The notes below the pieces were generated by a model. It was not told the DNA's origin. It worked only from the letters and a program-made list of their open reading frames with translations, and did not search any database. The translations under genes were made by a program, and so were the position numbers. Shown here piece by piece: positions 1 through 10,609 of a stretch of 64,000 bases of DNA. How positions within the stretch are numbered: the stretch's first letter is position 1; each line of letters begins with the position of its first letter. The DNA comes from Crossiella equi (lineage in GTDB: Bacteria; Actinomycetota; Actinomycetes; Mycobacteriales; Pseudonocardiaceae): NCBI RefSeq assembly GCF_017876755.1, contig NZ_JAGIOO010000001.1, positions 6,371,786-6,435,785 on the forward strand, read 5' to 3'.

Positions 1-1
1 C

Positions 2-529
2 GCGGGCGCGCGGCACCTGGTGGTGCTGCCCAACGACCCCGAGCTGACGCTGCTGGCCGAGGACGCCGCCGAGCACGCCGTGCGCGCCGGGTACGACGTG
101 GTCGTGGTGCCCACCGCCTCCCCGGTGCAGGGCCTGGCCGCGCTGGCCGTGCACGACCCGCAGCGCCGCCACGGCGACGACGTGGTGGCCATGGCCGAGG
201 CGGCCGCGGCCACCCGGCGCGGTGAGCTGGGCGTGGCCACCGAGGACGCCATCACCTGGGCGGGCCGCTGCCGCCCTGGCGACCTGCTGGGCATGATCGA
301 CCGCGAGGTCGTGCTCATCGGCACCGAACCGGCCTCGGCGGTGTGCGCGCTGCTGGACCGCATGCTGTCCGCGGGCGGCGAGCTGGTCACGCTGCTGCTG
401 GGCGAGAACGCGCCGCCGGGCTTGGCCGAGGACGTCGAGGAGCACCTGCGCCGCGCCTACCCGGAGGTCGACCTGGCCTCCTACTCGGGTGGGGCCCGGG
501 ACGCCGTGGTGCTGCTCGGCGTCGAATAG
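2..529 (+). CDS. DAK2/YloV-family (FakA-like) protein, C-terminal part
   Basis: This is the 3' end of a gene that enters from the left edge; the frame is open from base 2 and no true start lies in the window. The visible 175 residues contain VVLPND near the left end and a VVVVPTASPVQGLAAL stretch, which are typical of the C-terminal domain of DAK2/YloV proteins. These resemble the fatty-acid kinase FakA of Firmicutes; in actinobacteria the substrate is uncertain. The gene lies 28 bp upstream of recG, the usual actinobacterial arrangement (DAK2 protein then recG), so the two are probably co-transcribed. The N-terminal kinase domain cannot be examined here. Confidence 0.8.
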   Translation, partial: AGARHLVVLPNDPELTLLAEDAAEHAVRAGYDVVVVPTASPVQGLAALAVHDPQRRHGDDVVAMAEAAAATRRGELGVATEDAITWAGRCRPGDLLGMIDREVVLIGTEPASAVCALLDRMLSAGGELVTLLLGENAPPGLAEDVEEHLRRAYPEVDLASYSGGARDAVVLLGVE

Positions 530-557
530 TCAGACCTCCACGGTTGAATGGGCGACG

Positions 558-2789
558 ATGACGACCTTCGACGACCGGCTCGACCACGTGCTGGGCCAGA
601 AGACCGCCGAGGCGCTGGCGAAGGGCCTCGGCCTGACCAGCGTGGGCGACCTGCTGCGGCACTACCCCCGGCGCTACGCCGAGCGCGGTGAGCTGACCAG
701 CATCGCCGGGCTGGAGATCGGCGAGCACGCCACCGTGCTCGCCGAGGTCCGCAAGACCACCACGCGCCGGATGAAGACCAAGTACGGCTCGATCGTGGAG
801 TCCACGATCACCGACGGGCAGCGGTCCATGACCATCGCCTTCTTCAACCAGCAGCACCGCGCCAAGGACCTCGTGGTCGGGCGGCGCGGGCTGTTCGCGG
901 GCAAGGTCACCTCGTTCAACGGCGCGCTCCAGCTCGCCCACCCCGACTACAAGATGCTCACCGAGGACGAGGACGACTCGGTGGCCGACGAGTTCGCGGG
1001 CGGGCTCATCCCGGTCTACCCGGCCACCAAGGGCATCGAGAGCTGGGTCATCGAGCGCTGCGTGCGCCAGGTGCTCGACCAGTGGGACGGCGCGGAGGAC
1101 CCGCTGCCGGAGGTCGTGCGCAGGAAGCACGGCCTGGCCGACCTGTCCGGCTCGCTGCGCAAGGTGCACCGCCCGGCCAACTGGGGCGAGCTCAACGCCG
1201 CCCGGGAACGCCTGAAGTGGGACGAGGCGCTGGCCGTGCAGCTGGTACTGGCACAGCGCAAGGTCCTGTCCGGCGCCCGCCCCGCGCCCCGCTGCGCGCC
1301 GCGGCCGGACGGCGTGCTGGCCGCCTTCGACACCCGCCTGCCCTTCCAGCTCACCGAGGGCCAGGCCGAGGTCGGCGAGCAGATCGCGCACGACCTCACC
1401 GGCGAGCACCCGATGAACCGCCTGCTGCAGGGCGAGGTCGGCTCCGGCAAGACCATCGTGGCGCTGCGCGCGATGCTCCAGGCCGTCGACGCGGGCCGCC
1501 AGGCCGCCCTGCTGGCGCCCACCGAGGTGCTGGCCGCCCAGCACGCGCGCTCGCTGTCGGACATGCTCGGCGACCTGGTGCGCGGCGGGGAGCTGGGCGC
1601 CCCCGAGCACGCCACCCGGCTCACCCTGCTCACCGGCTCGATGGGCGCCAAGGAGCGCAAGCAGGCGCTGCTGGACATCGTCTCCGGCACCGCGGGCATC
1701 GTGGTCGGCACGCACGCGCTCATCCAGGACAAGGTGGCCTTCGCCGACCTGGGCCTGGTCGTGGTCGACGAGCAGCACCGCTTCGGCGTGGAGCAGCGCG
1801 ACGCCCTGCGCACCCGGGCGGGTGAGCACACCAGCCCGCACGTGCTGGTCATGACCGCCACGCCCATCCCGCGCACGGTGGCCATGACCGTCTACGGCGA
1901 CCTGGAGGTCTCCGCGCTGCGCCAGCTGCCGCAGGGCCGGTCCCCGATCAGCACGAACGTCGTGCCGGTGGCCGAGAAACCGGCCTGGCTGGAACGCGTC
2001 TGGCAGCGCATCCGCGAGGAGGTCGCCGCCGGGCACCAGGCCTACGTGGTGTGCCCGCGCATCGGCGAGGCCGAGGCCGGTGCCGACGACCTGGACGGCA
2101 CCGAGCTGGACGGGGCCGACGACCCGACCCTGGCGCCGCCGGAGGAGGACGGCAAGGGCGGCAAGGGCGAGCGGCGCCAGCCCGTGGCGGTCATGGACGT
2201 CGCGCCCAAGCTGGCCGCCGGCCCGCTGCGGGGGCTGACCGTGGGCGTGCTGCACGGCAAGCTGCCGCCGGAGGAGAAGGACACCGTGATGCGGGCCTTC
2301 GCCGCCAACGAGGTCCAGGTCCTGGTCGCCACCACGGTCGTCGAGGTCGGCGTGAACGTCCCCAACGCCACCGTGATGGCCATCCTGGACGCCGACCGCT
2401 TCGGCGTCAGCCAGCTGCACCAGCTGCGCGGCCGCGTCGGCCGGGGCAGCGCGGCCGGACTGTGCCTGCTGGTCTCCGAGGTCCCCGGCGGCACCAGCAC
2501 GCGCGAGCGCCTGGACGCGGTCGCGGCCACCACCGACGGCTTCGAGCTGGCCCAGATGGACCTGGAGCTGCGGCACGAGGGCGACATCCTCGGCGCCGCG
2601 CAGTCGGGCAAGAAGTCCGCGCTGCGCATGCTGTCGCTGCTGCGGGACGAGGAGGTCATCGCCACCGCGCGCACCGAGGCGGTCGAGCTGCTCACCGAGG
2701 ACCCGGAGCTGAGCGGCTACCCCGGGCTGGCCGGGCTGTTGCAGTCGCTGGTCGCCGAGGACAAGGCGGAGTACCTGGAAAAGGCCTAG
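558..2789 (+). CDS. recG: ATP-dependent DNA helicase RecG
   Basis: This 743-residue superfamily 2 helicase should act on stalled replication forks and Holliday junctions. The N-terminal half carries the wedge/OB region. The motor follows with Walker A GEVGSGKT (about residues 292-299), the DEQH box (404-407) followed by RFG, motif III TATPIPRT, and motif VI QLRGRVGRG. The C-terminal part has the RecG TRG-like segment. The ATG at 558 was chosen because the protein then begins MTTFDDRLDHVLG, the usual RecG start; an upstream in-frame start at 489 would overlap the DAK2 gene. Length is normal. Its stop codon overlaps the stop of the convergent gene on the minus strand. Confidence 0.97.
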   Translation: MTTFDDRLDHVLGQKTAEALAKGLGLTSVGDLLRHYPRRYAERGELTSIAGLEIGEHATVLAEVRKTTTRRMKTKYGSIVESTITDGQRSMTIAFFNQQHRAKDLVVGRRGLFAGKVTSFNGALQLAHPDYKMLTEDEDDSVADEFAGGLIPVYPATKGIESWVIERCVRQVLDQWDGAEDPLPEVVRRKHGLADLSGSLRKVHRPANWGELNAARERLKWDEALAVQLVLAQRKVLSGARPAPRCAPRPDGVLAAFDTRLPFQLTEGQAEVGEQIAHDLTGEHPMNRLLQGEVGSGKTIVALRAMLQAVDAGRQAALLAPTEVLAAQHARSLSDMLGDLVRGGELGAPEHATRLTLLTGSMGAKERKQALLDIVSGTAGIVVGTHALIQDKVAFADLGLVVVDEQHRFGVEQRDALRTRAGEHTSPHVLVMTATPIPRTVAMTVYGDLEVSALRQLPQGRSPISTNVVPVAEKPAWLERVWQRIREEVAAGHQAYVVCPRIGEAEAGADDLDGTELDGADDPTLAPPEEDGKGGKGERRQPVAVMDVAPKLAAGPLRGLTVGVLHGKLPPEEKDTVMRAFAANEVQVLVATTVVEVGVNVPNATVMAILDADRFGVSQLHQLRGRVGRGSAAGLCLLVSEVPGGTSTRERLDAVAATTDGFELAQMDLELRHEGDILGAAQSGKKSALRMLSLLRDEEVIATARTEAVELLTEDPELSGYPGLAGLLQSLVAEDKAEYLEKA

Positions 2790-3241
2790 GAGGCCTGGAC
2801 CGGCCAGATCCGCACCAGCCACGACTCGATGCCGTGCGCGTGCGAGCCGTCGCCCAGGGCGCGCACCTCGGCCCGTCCGGAGGACACCGCGTCCAGGCGG
2901 TAGCGGCCCGCCGCGGGCAGGCGCAGGCGGGCCGGGCGCAGCACGCTCGCGCACGGGCCCAGCGCCAGCTCGGCCGCGCCGAGCAGCAGGTCCAGACCGC
3001 CCCGTGCCTCGAACCCGGTGCCGGGCCCGCCCGGCTCGCCGTCCCACAGCTCCACGCGCACGTCCGCGTAGTGCCCGGAGGCCGCGCTGCGGAAGACCAC
3101 GTGTCCGAGGTCCTCGTGCACCAGCGCGGGTTCCCGGGGTGCGGGTAGCGCCTCGCCTGCCGGTCCCCGGGCGTCGTGCAGGGTGAAACAGGTCTGATCG
3201 ACCCAGGTGGGGGACGCGATGCTGGCGACGGCTCGTGCCAT
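2786..3241 (-). CDS. Conserved hypothetical protein, 151 aa
   Basis: I do not recognise a family. The product is a soluble-looking 151-residue protein with many short alternating hydrophobic strands and no signal peptide, membrane segment or cysteine cluster; it could be a small beta-rich domain. The ATG at 3241 is preceded by GGAGGG at a good distance on the minus strand, which favours it over an upstream in-frame start at 3304. It converges on recG with a 4-bp overlap of the two 3' ends. Codon use matches a real gene (strong G/C third positions). Confidence 0.7.
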   Translation of the reverse strand: MARAVASIASPTWVDQTCFTLHDARGPAGEALPAPREPALVHEDLGHVVFRSAASGHYADVRVELWDGEPGGPGTGFEARGGLDLLLGAAELALGPCASVLRPARLRLPAAGRYRLDAVSSGRAEVRALGDGSHAHGIESWLVRIWPVQAS

Positions 3242-3490
3242 CAAGACCCTCCGCTGGCGCTGTGGACGGGGGGCAACTGTGCGTGAGCGGTCGGCGGTGG
3301 TCAACGGACCGGAGGTTTTGCGCGCGCAGGACCGGGGGAACCCGCTGGTCAGAGCCTTGCGGCCGGTGTGACCGCGCGCACTCGGCGCAACCGGGAGAGA
3401 CGTCCGTCACCTGAGACGGTTCTCCCGTCTGGCGGGAATATCGCGATACGGTGCCTCGGCTGGCCTGTCCGCTACCAGGAGGAGCTGGTC
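3242..3490. other. Divergent intergenic region before pyc
   Basis: A 249-bp gap separates the minus-strand hypothetical gene from pyc, so it should hold both promoters. It is less G+C rich near 3437-3450, where a TATCGCGATA palindrome (3439-3448) lies about 40 bp upstream of the pyc start. A good ribosome binding site (AGGAGGAG) precedes the pyc ATG. I cannot assign clear -35/-10 boxes. Confidence 0.4.
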
Positions 3491-6400
3491 ATGTTCCGGA
3501 AGGTCCTTGTCGCCAACCGCGGCGAGATCGCCATCCGCGCCTTTCGCGCGGCGTACGAGCTAGGCGCGGGCACGGTCGCCGTCTTCCCGCATGAGGACCG
3601 AAATTCGCTGCACCGGTTGAAGGCCGACGAGGCCTACGAGATCGGCGATCCGGGGCACCCCGTGCGGGCGTACCTGTCGGTCGACGAGGTGATCAAGGCG
3701 GCCCGCAAGGCGGGAGCGGACGCGATCTACCCCGGTTACGGCTTCCTCTCGGAGAACCCCGACCTGGCACACGCCTGCCGCGAGGCCGGGATCACCTTCG
3801 TCGGCCCCACGGCCGAGGTGCTCCAGCTGACCGGCAACAAGGCGCGCGCGATCGCGGCGGCCCGTGCGGCCGGGCTGCCCGTGCTGAAGTCCTCCGAGCC
3901 CTCCGCCGAGGTGGACGCCCTGGTGGCCGCCGCCGAGGGCATCGGGTTCCCGGTCTTCGTCAAGGCCGTCGCCGGTGGCGGTGGCCGCGGCATGCGCCGG
4001 GTGGAGCAGCCCGAGGCGCTGCGCGAGGCCCTGGAGGCGGCCATGCGCGAGGCCGAGTCCGCCTTCGGCGACCCGACCGTCTTCCTTGAGCAGGCCGTGG
4101 TCGAGCCCCGGCACATCGAGGTGCAGATCCTCGCCGACGCCGCGGGCAACGTGATCCACCTCTACGAGCGCGACTGCTCCGTGCAGCGGCGCCACCAGAA
4201 GGTCATCGAGATCGCGCCAGCGCCCAACCTGGACCCGGAGCTGCGCGACCGGATCTGCGCGGACGCGGTCGCCTTCGCCCGCCAGATCGGCTACGTCAAC
4301 GCGGGCACGGTCGAGTTCCTGCTCGACCGGAACGGCAACCACGTCTTCATCGAGATGAACCCGCGCATCCAGGTCGAGCACACGGTGACCGAGGAGGTCA
4401 CCGACGTCGACCTCGTGCAGTCCCAGCTGCGCATCGCCTCCGGTGCGACCCTGGCCGACCTGGGCCTGTCCCAGGAGGCCGTGGTGCTGCACGGCGCCGC
4501 CCTCCAGTGCCGCATCACCACCGAGGACCCGGCCAACGGCTTCCGCCCGGACACCGGCCGCATCACCGCCTACCGTTCGCCCGGCGGCTCCGGCGTGCGC
4601 TTGGACGGCGGCACCTCCTCCACCGGTACCGCGATCTCCGCGCACTTCGACTCGATGCTGGTCAAGCTGACCTGCCGCGGCCGCGACTTCGCCACCGCGG
4701 TCGGCCGGTCGCGGCGCGCCGTCGCGGAGTTCCGCATCCGCGGTGTGTCGACCAACATCCCGTTCCTGCAGGCGGTGCTCGACGACGTCGACTTCCAGGA
4801 AGGGCGCGTCACCACCTCCTTCATCGAGCAGCGTCCGCACCTGCTGACCGCCCGGCACTCCGCCGACCGCGGCACCCGGCTGCTCACCTACCTCGCCGAC
4901 GTCACCGTCAACAAGCCCAACGGCCCCCGCCCGTCCACTGTGGACCCGGCCCAGAAGCTGCCCTTCGCCGACCTGACCGCCACCCCGGCCCCGGGCACCC
5001 GGCAGCGGCTGCTGGAGCTGGGCCCGCGCGGGTTCGCCGACTGGCTGCGCAACAGCCCGGCCGTCGGGGTCACCGACACCACCTTCCGCGACGCGCACCA
5101 GTCGCTGCTGGCCACGCGCGTGCGGTCCAAGGACCTGCTGGCCGTGGCCCCGCACGTGGCGCGGCTGACGCCCGAGCTGCTCTCCCTGGAGTGCTGGGGC
5201 GGCGCGACCTACGACGTGGCGCTGCGCTTCCTCGCCGAGGACCCGTGGGAACGCCTCGCCGCCCTGCGCGAGGCCGTGCCCAACATCTGCCTCCAGATGC
5301 TGCTGCGCGGCCGCAACACCGTCGGCTACACGCCGTACCCGGAGGCGGTGACGCAGGCCTTCGTCGAGGAGGCCACCGCCACCGGCATCGACATCTTCCG
5401 CATCTTCGACGCCCTCAACGACGTCGAGCAGATGGTCCCGGCCATCCGCGCGGTGCAGGACACCGGCACGGCGGTCGCCGAGGTCGCGCTCTGCTACACC
5501 GCCGACCTGTCCAACCCGGACGAGAAGCTCTACACGCTCGACTACTACCTGCGCCTGGCCGAGCAGATGGTCAAGGCGGGCGCGCACATCCTGTCCATCA
5601 AGGACATGGCCGGACTGCTCCGCCCGCCCGCCGCGGCCACCCTGGTCTCGGCGCTGCGCAAGGAGTTCGACCTGCCCGTGCACCTGCACACCCACGACAC
5701 CCCGGGCGGCCAGCTGGCCACCTACCTCGCGGCCATCCAGGCCGGGGTGGACGCGGTGGACGGTGCGGCGGCGTCCATGGCGGGCACCACCTCGCAGCCC
5801 GCGCTGTCCGCGATCGTCGCGGCCACCGACCACACCGAGCGCGCGACCGGCCTGGACCTGCGCGCGGTGTGCGACCTGGAGCCGTACTGGGAGGCCGTGC
5901 GGCGCGTCTACGCGCCGTTCGAGTCCGGACTGCCCTCGCCGACCGGCCGCGTGTACAGCCACGAGATCCCCGGCGGCCAGCTGTCCAACCTGCGGCAGCA
6001 GGCCATCGCGCTGGGCCTGGGCGAGAAGTTCGAGACCATCGAGGCCACCTACGCCGCGGCCAACACCATGCTGGGCCGCCTGGTCAAGGTGACCCCGTCG
6101 TCCAAGGTGGTCGGTGACCTCGCGCTGCACCTGGTCGGCGCGGGCGTGGCCCCGGAGGAGTTCGAGAACGAGCCGGGCCGCTTCGACATCCCGGACTCGG
6201 TGGTCGGCTTCCTCGCCGGCGAGCTGGGCGACCCGCCCGGCGGCTGGCCCGAGCCCTTCCGCAGCAAGGCGCTGGCCGGTCGCACCGCGCGCAAGCCGGT
6301 GACCGAGCTGACCGACGACGACCGCCGTGGCCTGGAGTCCGACCGCCGGGCCACGCTGAACCGGCTGCTCTTCCCGGCCCCGGCCAAGGAGTTCCTGGCC

Positions 6401-6868
6401 CACCGGGACGCCTACGGCAACACCAGCGTGCTGCGCAGCAAGGACTTCTTCTACGGCCTGCGGCCGGGGGAGGAGTACTCGGTGGACCTGGAGCCGGGCG
6501 TGCGGCTGCTCATCGGCCTGGAGGCCATCGGCGAGGCCGACGACCGCGGCATGCGCACGGTGATGGCCACGCTCAACGGCCAGCTGCGCCCGATCTCGGT
6601 GCGCGACCGCTCGGTGGCCGCGGACGTACCGGCGGCGGAGAAGGCCGACCGGGGCAACCCGGGCCACGTGCCCGCCCCGTTCGCCGGTGTGGTCACGCTG
6701 ACCGTGGGCGAGGGCGAGGAGGTCGAGGCTGGCCAGACGGTCGCCACGATCGAGGCCATGAAGATGGAGGCCGCGATCACCACCGCCAGGGCGGGCACGG
6801 TCAAGCGCCTTGCCATCGGCCGGGTCCAGCAGGTCGAGGGTGGTGACCTGCTGATCGAACTAGGCTGA
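3491..6868 (+). CDS. pyc: Pyruvate carboxylase
   Basis: This 1125-residue biotin enzyme makes oxaloacetate from pyruvate, bicarbonate and ATP, refilling the TCA cycle. It has the full single-chain order: biotin carboxylase (starts MFRKVLVANRGEIAIR; ATP-grasp glycine loop GGGGRGMR near residue 162), carboxyltransferase (TDTTFRDAHQS near residue 528, with LHTHDT further on), and a C-terminal biotinyl domain with EAMKMEA, whose lysine is about residue 1091. The ATG at 3491 follows a strong AGGAGGAG site and gives the family N-terminus; a longer open frame to 3368 lacks support. The following SDR gene starts 5 bp after the stop. Confidence 0.97.
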   Translation: MFRKVLVANRGEIAIRAFRAAYELGAGTVAVFPHEDRNSLHRLKADEAYEIGDPGHPVRAYLSVDEVIKAARKAGADAIYPGYGFLSENPDLAHACREAGITFVGPTAEVLQLTGNKARAIAAARAAGLPVLKSSEPSAEVDALVAAAEGIGFPVFVKAVAGGGGRGMRRVEQPEALREALEAAMREAESAFGDPTVFLEQAVVEPRHIEVQILADAAGNVIHLYERDCSVQRRHQKVIEIAPAPNLDPELRDRICADAVAFARQIGYVNAGTVEFLLDRNGNHVFIEMNPRIQVEHTVTEEVTDVDLVQSQLRIASGATLADLGLSQEAVVLHGAALQCRITTEDPANGFRPDTGRITAYRSPGGSGVRLDGGTSSTGTAISAHFDSMLVKLTCRGRDFATAVGRSRRAVAEFRIRGVSTNIPFLQAVLDDVDFQEGRVTTSFIEQRPHLLTARHSADRGTRLLTYLADVTVNKPNGPRPSTVDPAQKLPFADLTATPAPGTRQRLLELGPRGFADWLRNSPAVGVTDTTFRDAHQSLLATRVRSKDLLAVAPHVARLTPELLSLECWGGATYDVALRFLAEDPWERLAALREAVPNICLQMLLRGRNTVGYTPYPEAVTQAFVEEATATGIDIFRIFDALNDVEQMVPAIRAVQDTGTAVAEVALCYTADLSNPDEKLYTLDYYLRLAEQMVKAGAHILSIKDMAGLLRPPAAATLVSALRKEFDLPVHLHTHDTPGGQLATYLAAIQAGVDAVDGAAASMAGTTSQPALSAIVAATDHTERATGLDLRAVCDLEPYWEAVRRVYAPFESGLPSPTGRVYSHEIPGGQLSNLRQQAIALGLGEKFETIEATYAAANTMLGRLVKVTPSSKVVGDLALHLVGAGVAPEEFENEPGRFDIPDSVVGFLAGELGDPPGGWPEPFRSKALAGRTARKPVTELTDDDRRGLESDRRATLNRLLFPAPAKEFLAHRDAYGNTSVLRSKDFFYGLRPGEEYSVDLEPGVRLLIGLEAIGEADDRGMRTVMATLNGQLRPISVRDRSVAADVPAAEKADRGNPGHVPAPFAGVVTLTVGEGEEVEAGQTVATIEAMKMEAAITTARAGTVKRLAIGRVQQVEGGDLLIELG

Positions 6869-6873
6869 GGTGC

Positions 6874-7605
6874 ATGACTCGTACCGCAGTTGTCACCGGC
6901 GGCGGCACCGGCATCGGCCGGGCCGTCGCCGGTCGCCTTGTCCGGGACGGCCTGCACGTGGTGGTCACGGGCCGCCGCCGGGACGTCCTGGAGACCACGG
7001 CGAAGGAGATCGGCGCCCGGGCGGTGGTCTTCGACGCCACCGACCCCGCCGCGATCGAGGCGGCCCTGCCCGACCTGCCGCCCTCGGTCGACGTGCTGGT
7101 CAACAACGCGGGCGGCAACACCGACCTGGGCGCCCCGTCCCCGGAGGGCCTGGCGGCGCTCCGGGACGCCTGGCTGGCCAACCTGTCGGCCAACCTGCTC
7201 AGCGCGGTCCTGGTCACCACGGCCCTGACCCCCAGGCTGGCCGACCAGGCCCGCGTGATCACCCTGGGCTCCATCGCCGCCCGCAACGGTGCGGCGGGCT
7301 ACGGCGCGGCCAAGGCGGGCGTGGAGGCCTGGAGCGTCGGCCTGGCGCGCGAGCTCGGCGGGCGGGGCATCACCTCCAACGTCGTCTCCCCCGGCTACAT
7401 CGAGGACACGGAGTTCTTCACCACCGACGCGGGCTCGGCGCTCTCGCCGCAACGGCGCGAGTGGCTGGTCGCGCAGACCGCCAACGGCCGCCCGGGCACC
7501 CCGGCGGACCTGGCGGCCACGGTGTCCTTCCTGGCCAGCCCGGAGTCGGGCCACATCACGGCCCAGGTGCTACACGTCAACGGCGGCGCCCACCGAGGCC
7601 TCTGA
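6874..7605 (+). CDS. Short-chain dehydrogenase/reductase (3-oxoacyl-ACP reductase-like)
   Basis: This 243-residue classical SDR has the Rossmann TGGGTGIG nucleotide motif at the N-terminus, the NNAG motif, and the catalytic Ser and YGAAK (Y-x3-K) motif. A GR dipeptide shortly after the first helix suggests NADPH preference. The C-terminal VLHVNGGAHRG resembles FabG-type enzymes. The actual substrate is unknown. It begins 5 bp after the pyc stop with GAGGTG as ribosome binding site, so it is probably translated from the pyc transcript, although no pathway link to pyruvate carboxylase is obvious. Confidence 0.88.
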   Translation: MTRTAVVTGGGTGIGRAVAGRLVRDGLHVVVTGRRRDVLETTAKEIGARAVVFDATDPAAIEAALPDLPPSVDVLVNNAGGNTDLGAPSPEGLAALRDAWLANLSANLLSAVLVTTALTPRLADQARVITLGSIAARNGAAGYGAAKAGVEAWSVGLARELGGRGITSNVVSPGYIEDTEFFTTDAGSALSPQRREWLVAQTANGRPGTPADLAATVSFLASPESGHITAQVLHVNGGAHRGL

Positions 7606-7637
7606 CCCCTCCGGCAACGGCCAGCCCGCCTTACCGG

Positions 7638-7770
7638 ACCGGCCAACACGGTGTGCGAGACCGGCCAACACGAGGGCAGGTTGGACCAACTCGCCCGGGT
7701 GGCCGGGGGCGGGCGTGTTGGCCGGTTCCGTACCTCGTGTTGGCTGGGCTCGTACCTCGTGTTGGTCGGT
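7638..7770. repeat. Cluster of CCAACACG/CGTGTTGG inverted repeats
   Basis: The gap between the SDR gene and rsmD holds five copies of a 12-13 bp unit. Two copies of ACCGGCCAACACG lie at 7638-7650 and 7660-7672. Three lie in the opposite orientation: CGTGTTGGCCGGT at 7714-7726, CGTGTTGGCTGG at 7736-7747 and CGTGTTGGTCGGT at 7758-7770. TACCTCGTGTTGG occurs twice (7731-7743 and 7753-7765). The two orientations can pair into long hairpins. No coding sequence lies here. It may be a dispersed repeat or a complex terminator. Confidence 0.8.
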
Positions 7771-7842
7771 TGCGCACGGCGTTGTGGTGGGGGCGGGTGG
7801 ACCGGGTCTGGGTGGTGGGCGGGCGCCAGCGATGATGTTCCC

Positions 7843-8397
7843 GTGACGCGGATTGTGGCCGGGACGGCCGGTGGGCGGCGGCTGAACGTGCCCGCCAAGG
7901 GCACTCGACCGACCTCCGAGCGGGTGCGCGAGGCCCTGTTCAGCTCCCTGGAGGCCGAGATCGACCTTGACGGGGTGCGGGTGCTCGACCTGTACGCCGG
8001 GTCCGGGGCGCTCGGGCTGGAGGCGTTGTCGCGGGGCGCGGGGCACGCGTTGCTGGTCGAGTCCGACCGGCGGGCCGCCGAGGTGCTGCGCGCGAACGTG
8101 GCCGCCGTCGGGCTCAAGGGAGCCGAGGTGCGCAACGCCACCGTGGCCACCACGCTCGGCCTGGCCGCGCCCCAGGCCTACGACGTGGTGTTCGCCGATC
8201 CGCCCTACGCCGTGGACGCCGCCGCCCTGCACACCGCGCTGAGCGCGCTGGTGGCTAACGGATGGGTCACGAACGGTTCGCTGGTGCTGGTGGAGCGGGC
8301 TGCCCGCGATGGCGGGGTGCGGTGGCCGGAACCGCTGGTAGAGCTGCGGACGCGCAAGTACGGGGACACCGCCGTGCACTGGGCCGAGTGGCCGTGA
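7843..8397 (+). CDS. rsmD: 16S rRNA (guanine(966)-N(2))-methyltransferase RsmD
   Basis: This 184-residue SAM-dependent methyltransferase should modify G966 of 16S rRNA in the 30S subunit. It begins TRIVAGTAGGRRL, has the family KGTRPTSERVREALFSSL segment, the SAM-binding LDLYAGSGALGLEALSRGA motif and the catalytic DPPY box (FADPPY). The GTG at 7843 was chosen because it gives the normal family N-terminus; the longer open frame upstream runs into the repeat cluster. In many actinobacteria rsmD is directly followed by coaD; here a sigma factor gene intervenes. Confidence 0.95.
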   Translation: MTRIVAGTAGGRRLNVPAKGTRPTSERVREALFSSLEAEIDLDGVRVLDLYAGSGALGLEALSRGAGHALLVESDRRAAEVLRANVAAVGLKGAEVRNATVATTLGLAAPQAYDVVFADPPYAVDAAALHTALSALVANGWVTNGSLVLVERAARDGGVRWPEPLVELRTRKYGDTAVHWAEWP

Positions 8398-8637
8398 CTT
8401 CGATGTTGGCGCGCAGAATCCCGGGCAATCTAGCTGCGAAAACGCTGACAATGTGACGCTTGCTCGTGACGGCGCGCAACAGAAGTGCGGCGTCATCGCT
8501 ACAATGGAACGCGTGCCCACGGTCGAAGCCAGGACCTAGACCCCGACTTCACGGCCCAGGGCGCTCCCCCGAATGCATGACGGTTGAGGCGTCTACTGCT
8601 TCCGCCGTCTGTGGTCGACCGTTGCGAAAGGGCGTAC
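8398..8637 (+). promoter_or_regulatory. Intergenic region with candidate sigma factor gene promoter
   Basis: This 240-bp gap precedes the sigma factor gene. A good -10-like hexamer TACAAT sits at 8500-8505, but no convincing -35 lies 16-19 bp upstream, so the promoter might be extended or read by an alternative sigma factor. Another possible -35-like CTGACA is at 8445-8450. A GAAAGG site precedes the GTG start. No open frame with coding character is seen. Confidence 0.35.
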
Positions 8638-9981
<1,344 letters not shown>

Positions 9982-9994
9982 TCCAGAGCTCCTC

Positions 9995-10033
9995 CCACAG
10001 GGCCCGCACCGCACGCCGGAGCGGGCCCTGTGG
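9995..10033 (+). terminator. Terminator of the sigma factor gene
   Basis: A perfect 13-bp stem (CCACAGGGCCCGC at 9995-10007 with its complement at 10021-10033) encloses a 13-nt loop, 14 bp after the sigA stop. It is followed by CATTTCCC rather than a long U-tract, as is common in high-G+C actinobacteria. Confidence 0.85.
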
Positions 10034-10102
10034 CATTTCCCACGGCACAACCGTCTGCGTGACCAGTGGCAGAGGGCGTACGGGCTGCTACGGTCCGGCC
10101 TT

Positions 10103-10600
10103 ATGAGGCGTGCCGTGTGCCCCGGTTCCTACGACCCGGCCACCAACGGACATCTGGACATCATCGAGCGGGCCGCTGGCCAGTTCGACGAGGTCGTGGT
10201 CGCGGTGATGATCAACAAGAGCAAGCGTGGACTGTTCACCGTCGAGGAGCGCATGGACATGCTCTCCGAGGCGACGGCGCACCTGACCAACGTGCGCATC
10301 GACATCTTCCACGGACTGCTCGTCGACTACTGCAAGGCCCACGACATCCGGGCGATCGTCAAGGGTCTGCGCGCGGTCAGCGACTTCGACTACGAGCTGC
10401 AGATGGCCCAGATGAACCACCAGCTGTCCGGCGTGGACACCCTGTTCGTCTCGACGAACCCGCTGTACAGCTTCCTGTCCAGCTCGCTGGTGAAGGAGGT
10501 CGCCACCTACGGCGGCGACGTCTCCCACCTGCTGCCCCCGCTGGTCAACGAGCGGCTCACCAAGCGCCTGGCCGAACAGCGGGCCGCCAGGGGCGAGTGA
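10103..10600 (+). CDS. coaD: Pantetheine-phosphate adenylyltransferase (coenzyme A biosynthesis)
   Basis: This 165-residue nucleotidyltransferase joins 4'-phosphopantetheine to ATP to make dephospho-CoA, the penultimate step of CoA synthesis. It begins [21 protein letters not shown], which contains the T/HxGH nucleotide-binding motif (TNGH). The C-terminal part has [11 protein letters not shown] in place of the ISSTxVR-type motif, normal for the family. Length fits CoaD. The ATG at 10103 gives the exact family N-terminus. It converges on a GNAT gene with a 9-bp gap. Confidence 0.96.
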   Translation: MRRAVCPGSYDPATNGHLDIIERAAGQFDEVVVAVMINKSKRGLFTVEERMDMLSEATAHLTNVRIDIFHGLLVDYCKAHDIRAIVKGLRAVSDFDYELQMAQMNHQLSGVDTLFVSTNPLYSFLSSSLVKEVATYGGDVSHLLPPLVNERLTKRLAEQRAARGE

Positions 10601-10609
10601 GGCGGGCGC

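Noticed and set aside
387-3410. A 1007-codon open frame on the minus strand opposite recG
   Set aside because: It is a high-G+C antisense shadow of recG with low-complexity Arg/Gly/Ala content and no family match; the recG frame carries all helicase motifs.
7638-7770. A CRISPR array
   Set aside because: Repeats are in both orientations, short, and unevenly spaced, and no cas genes are near.
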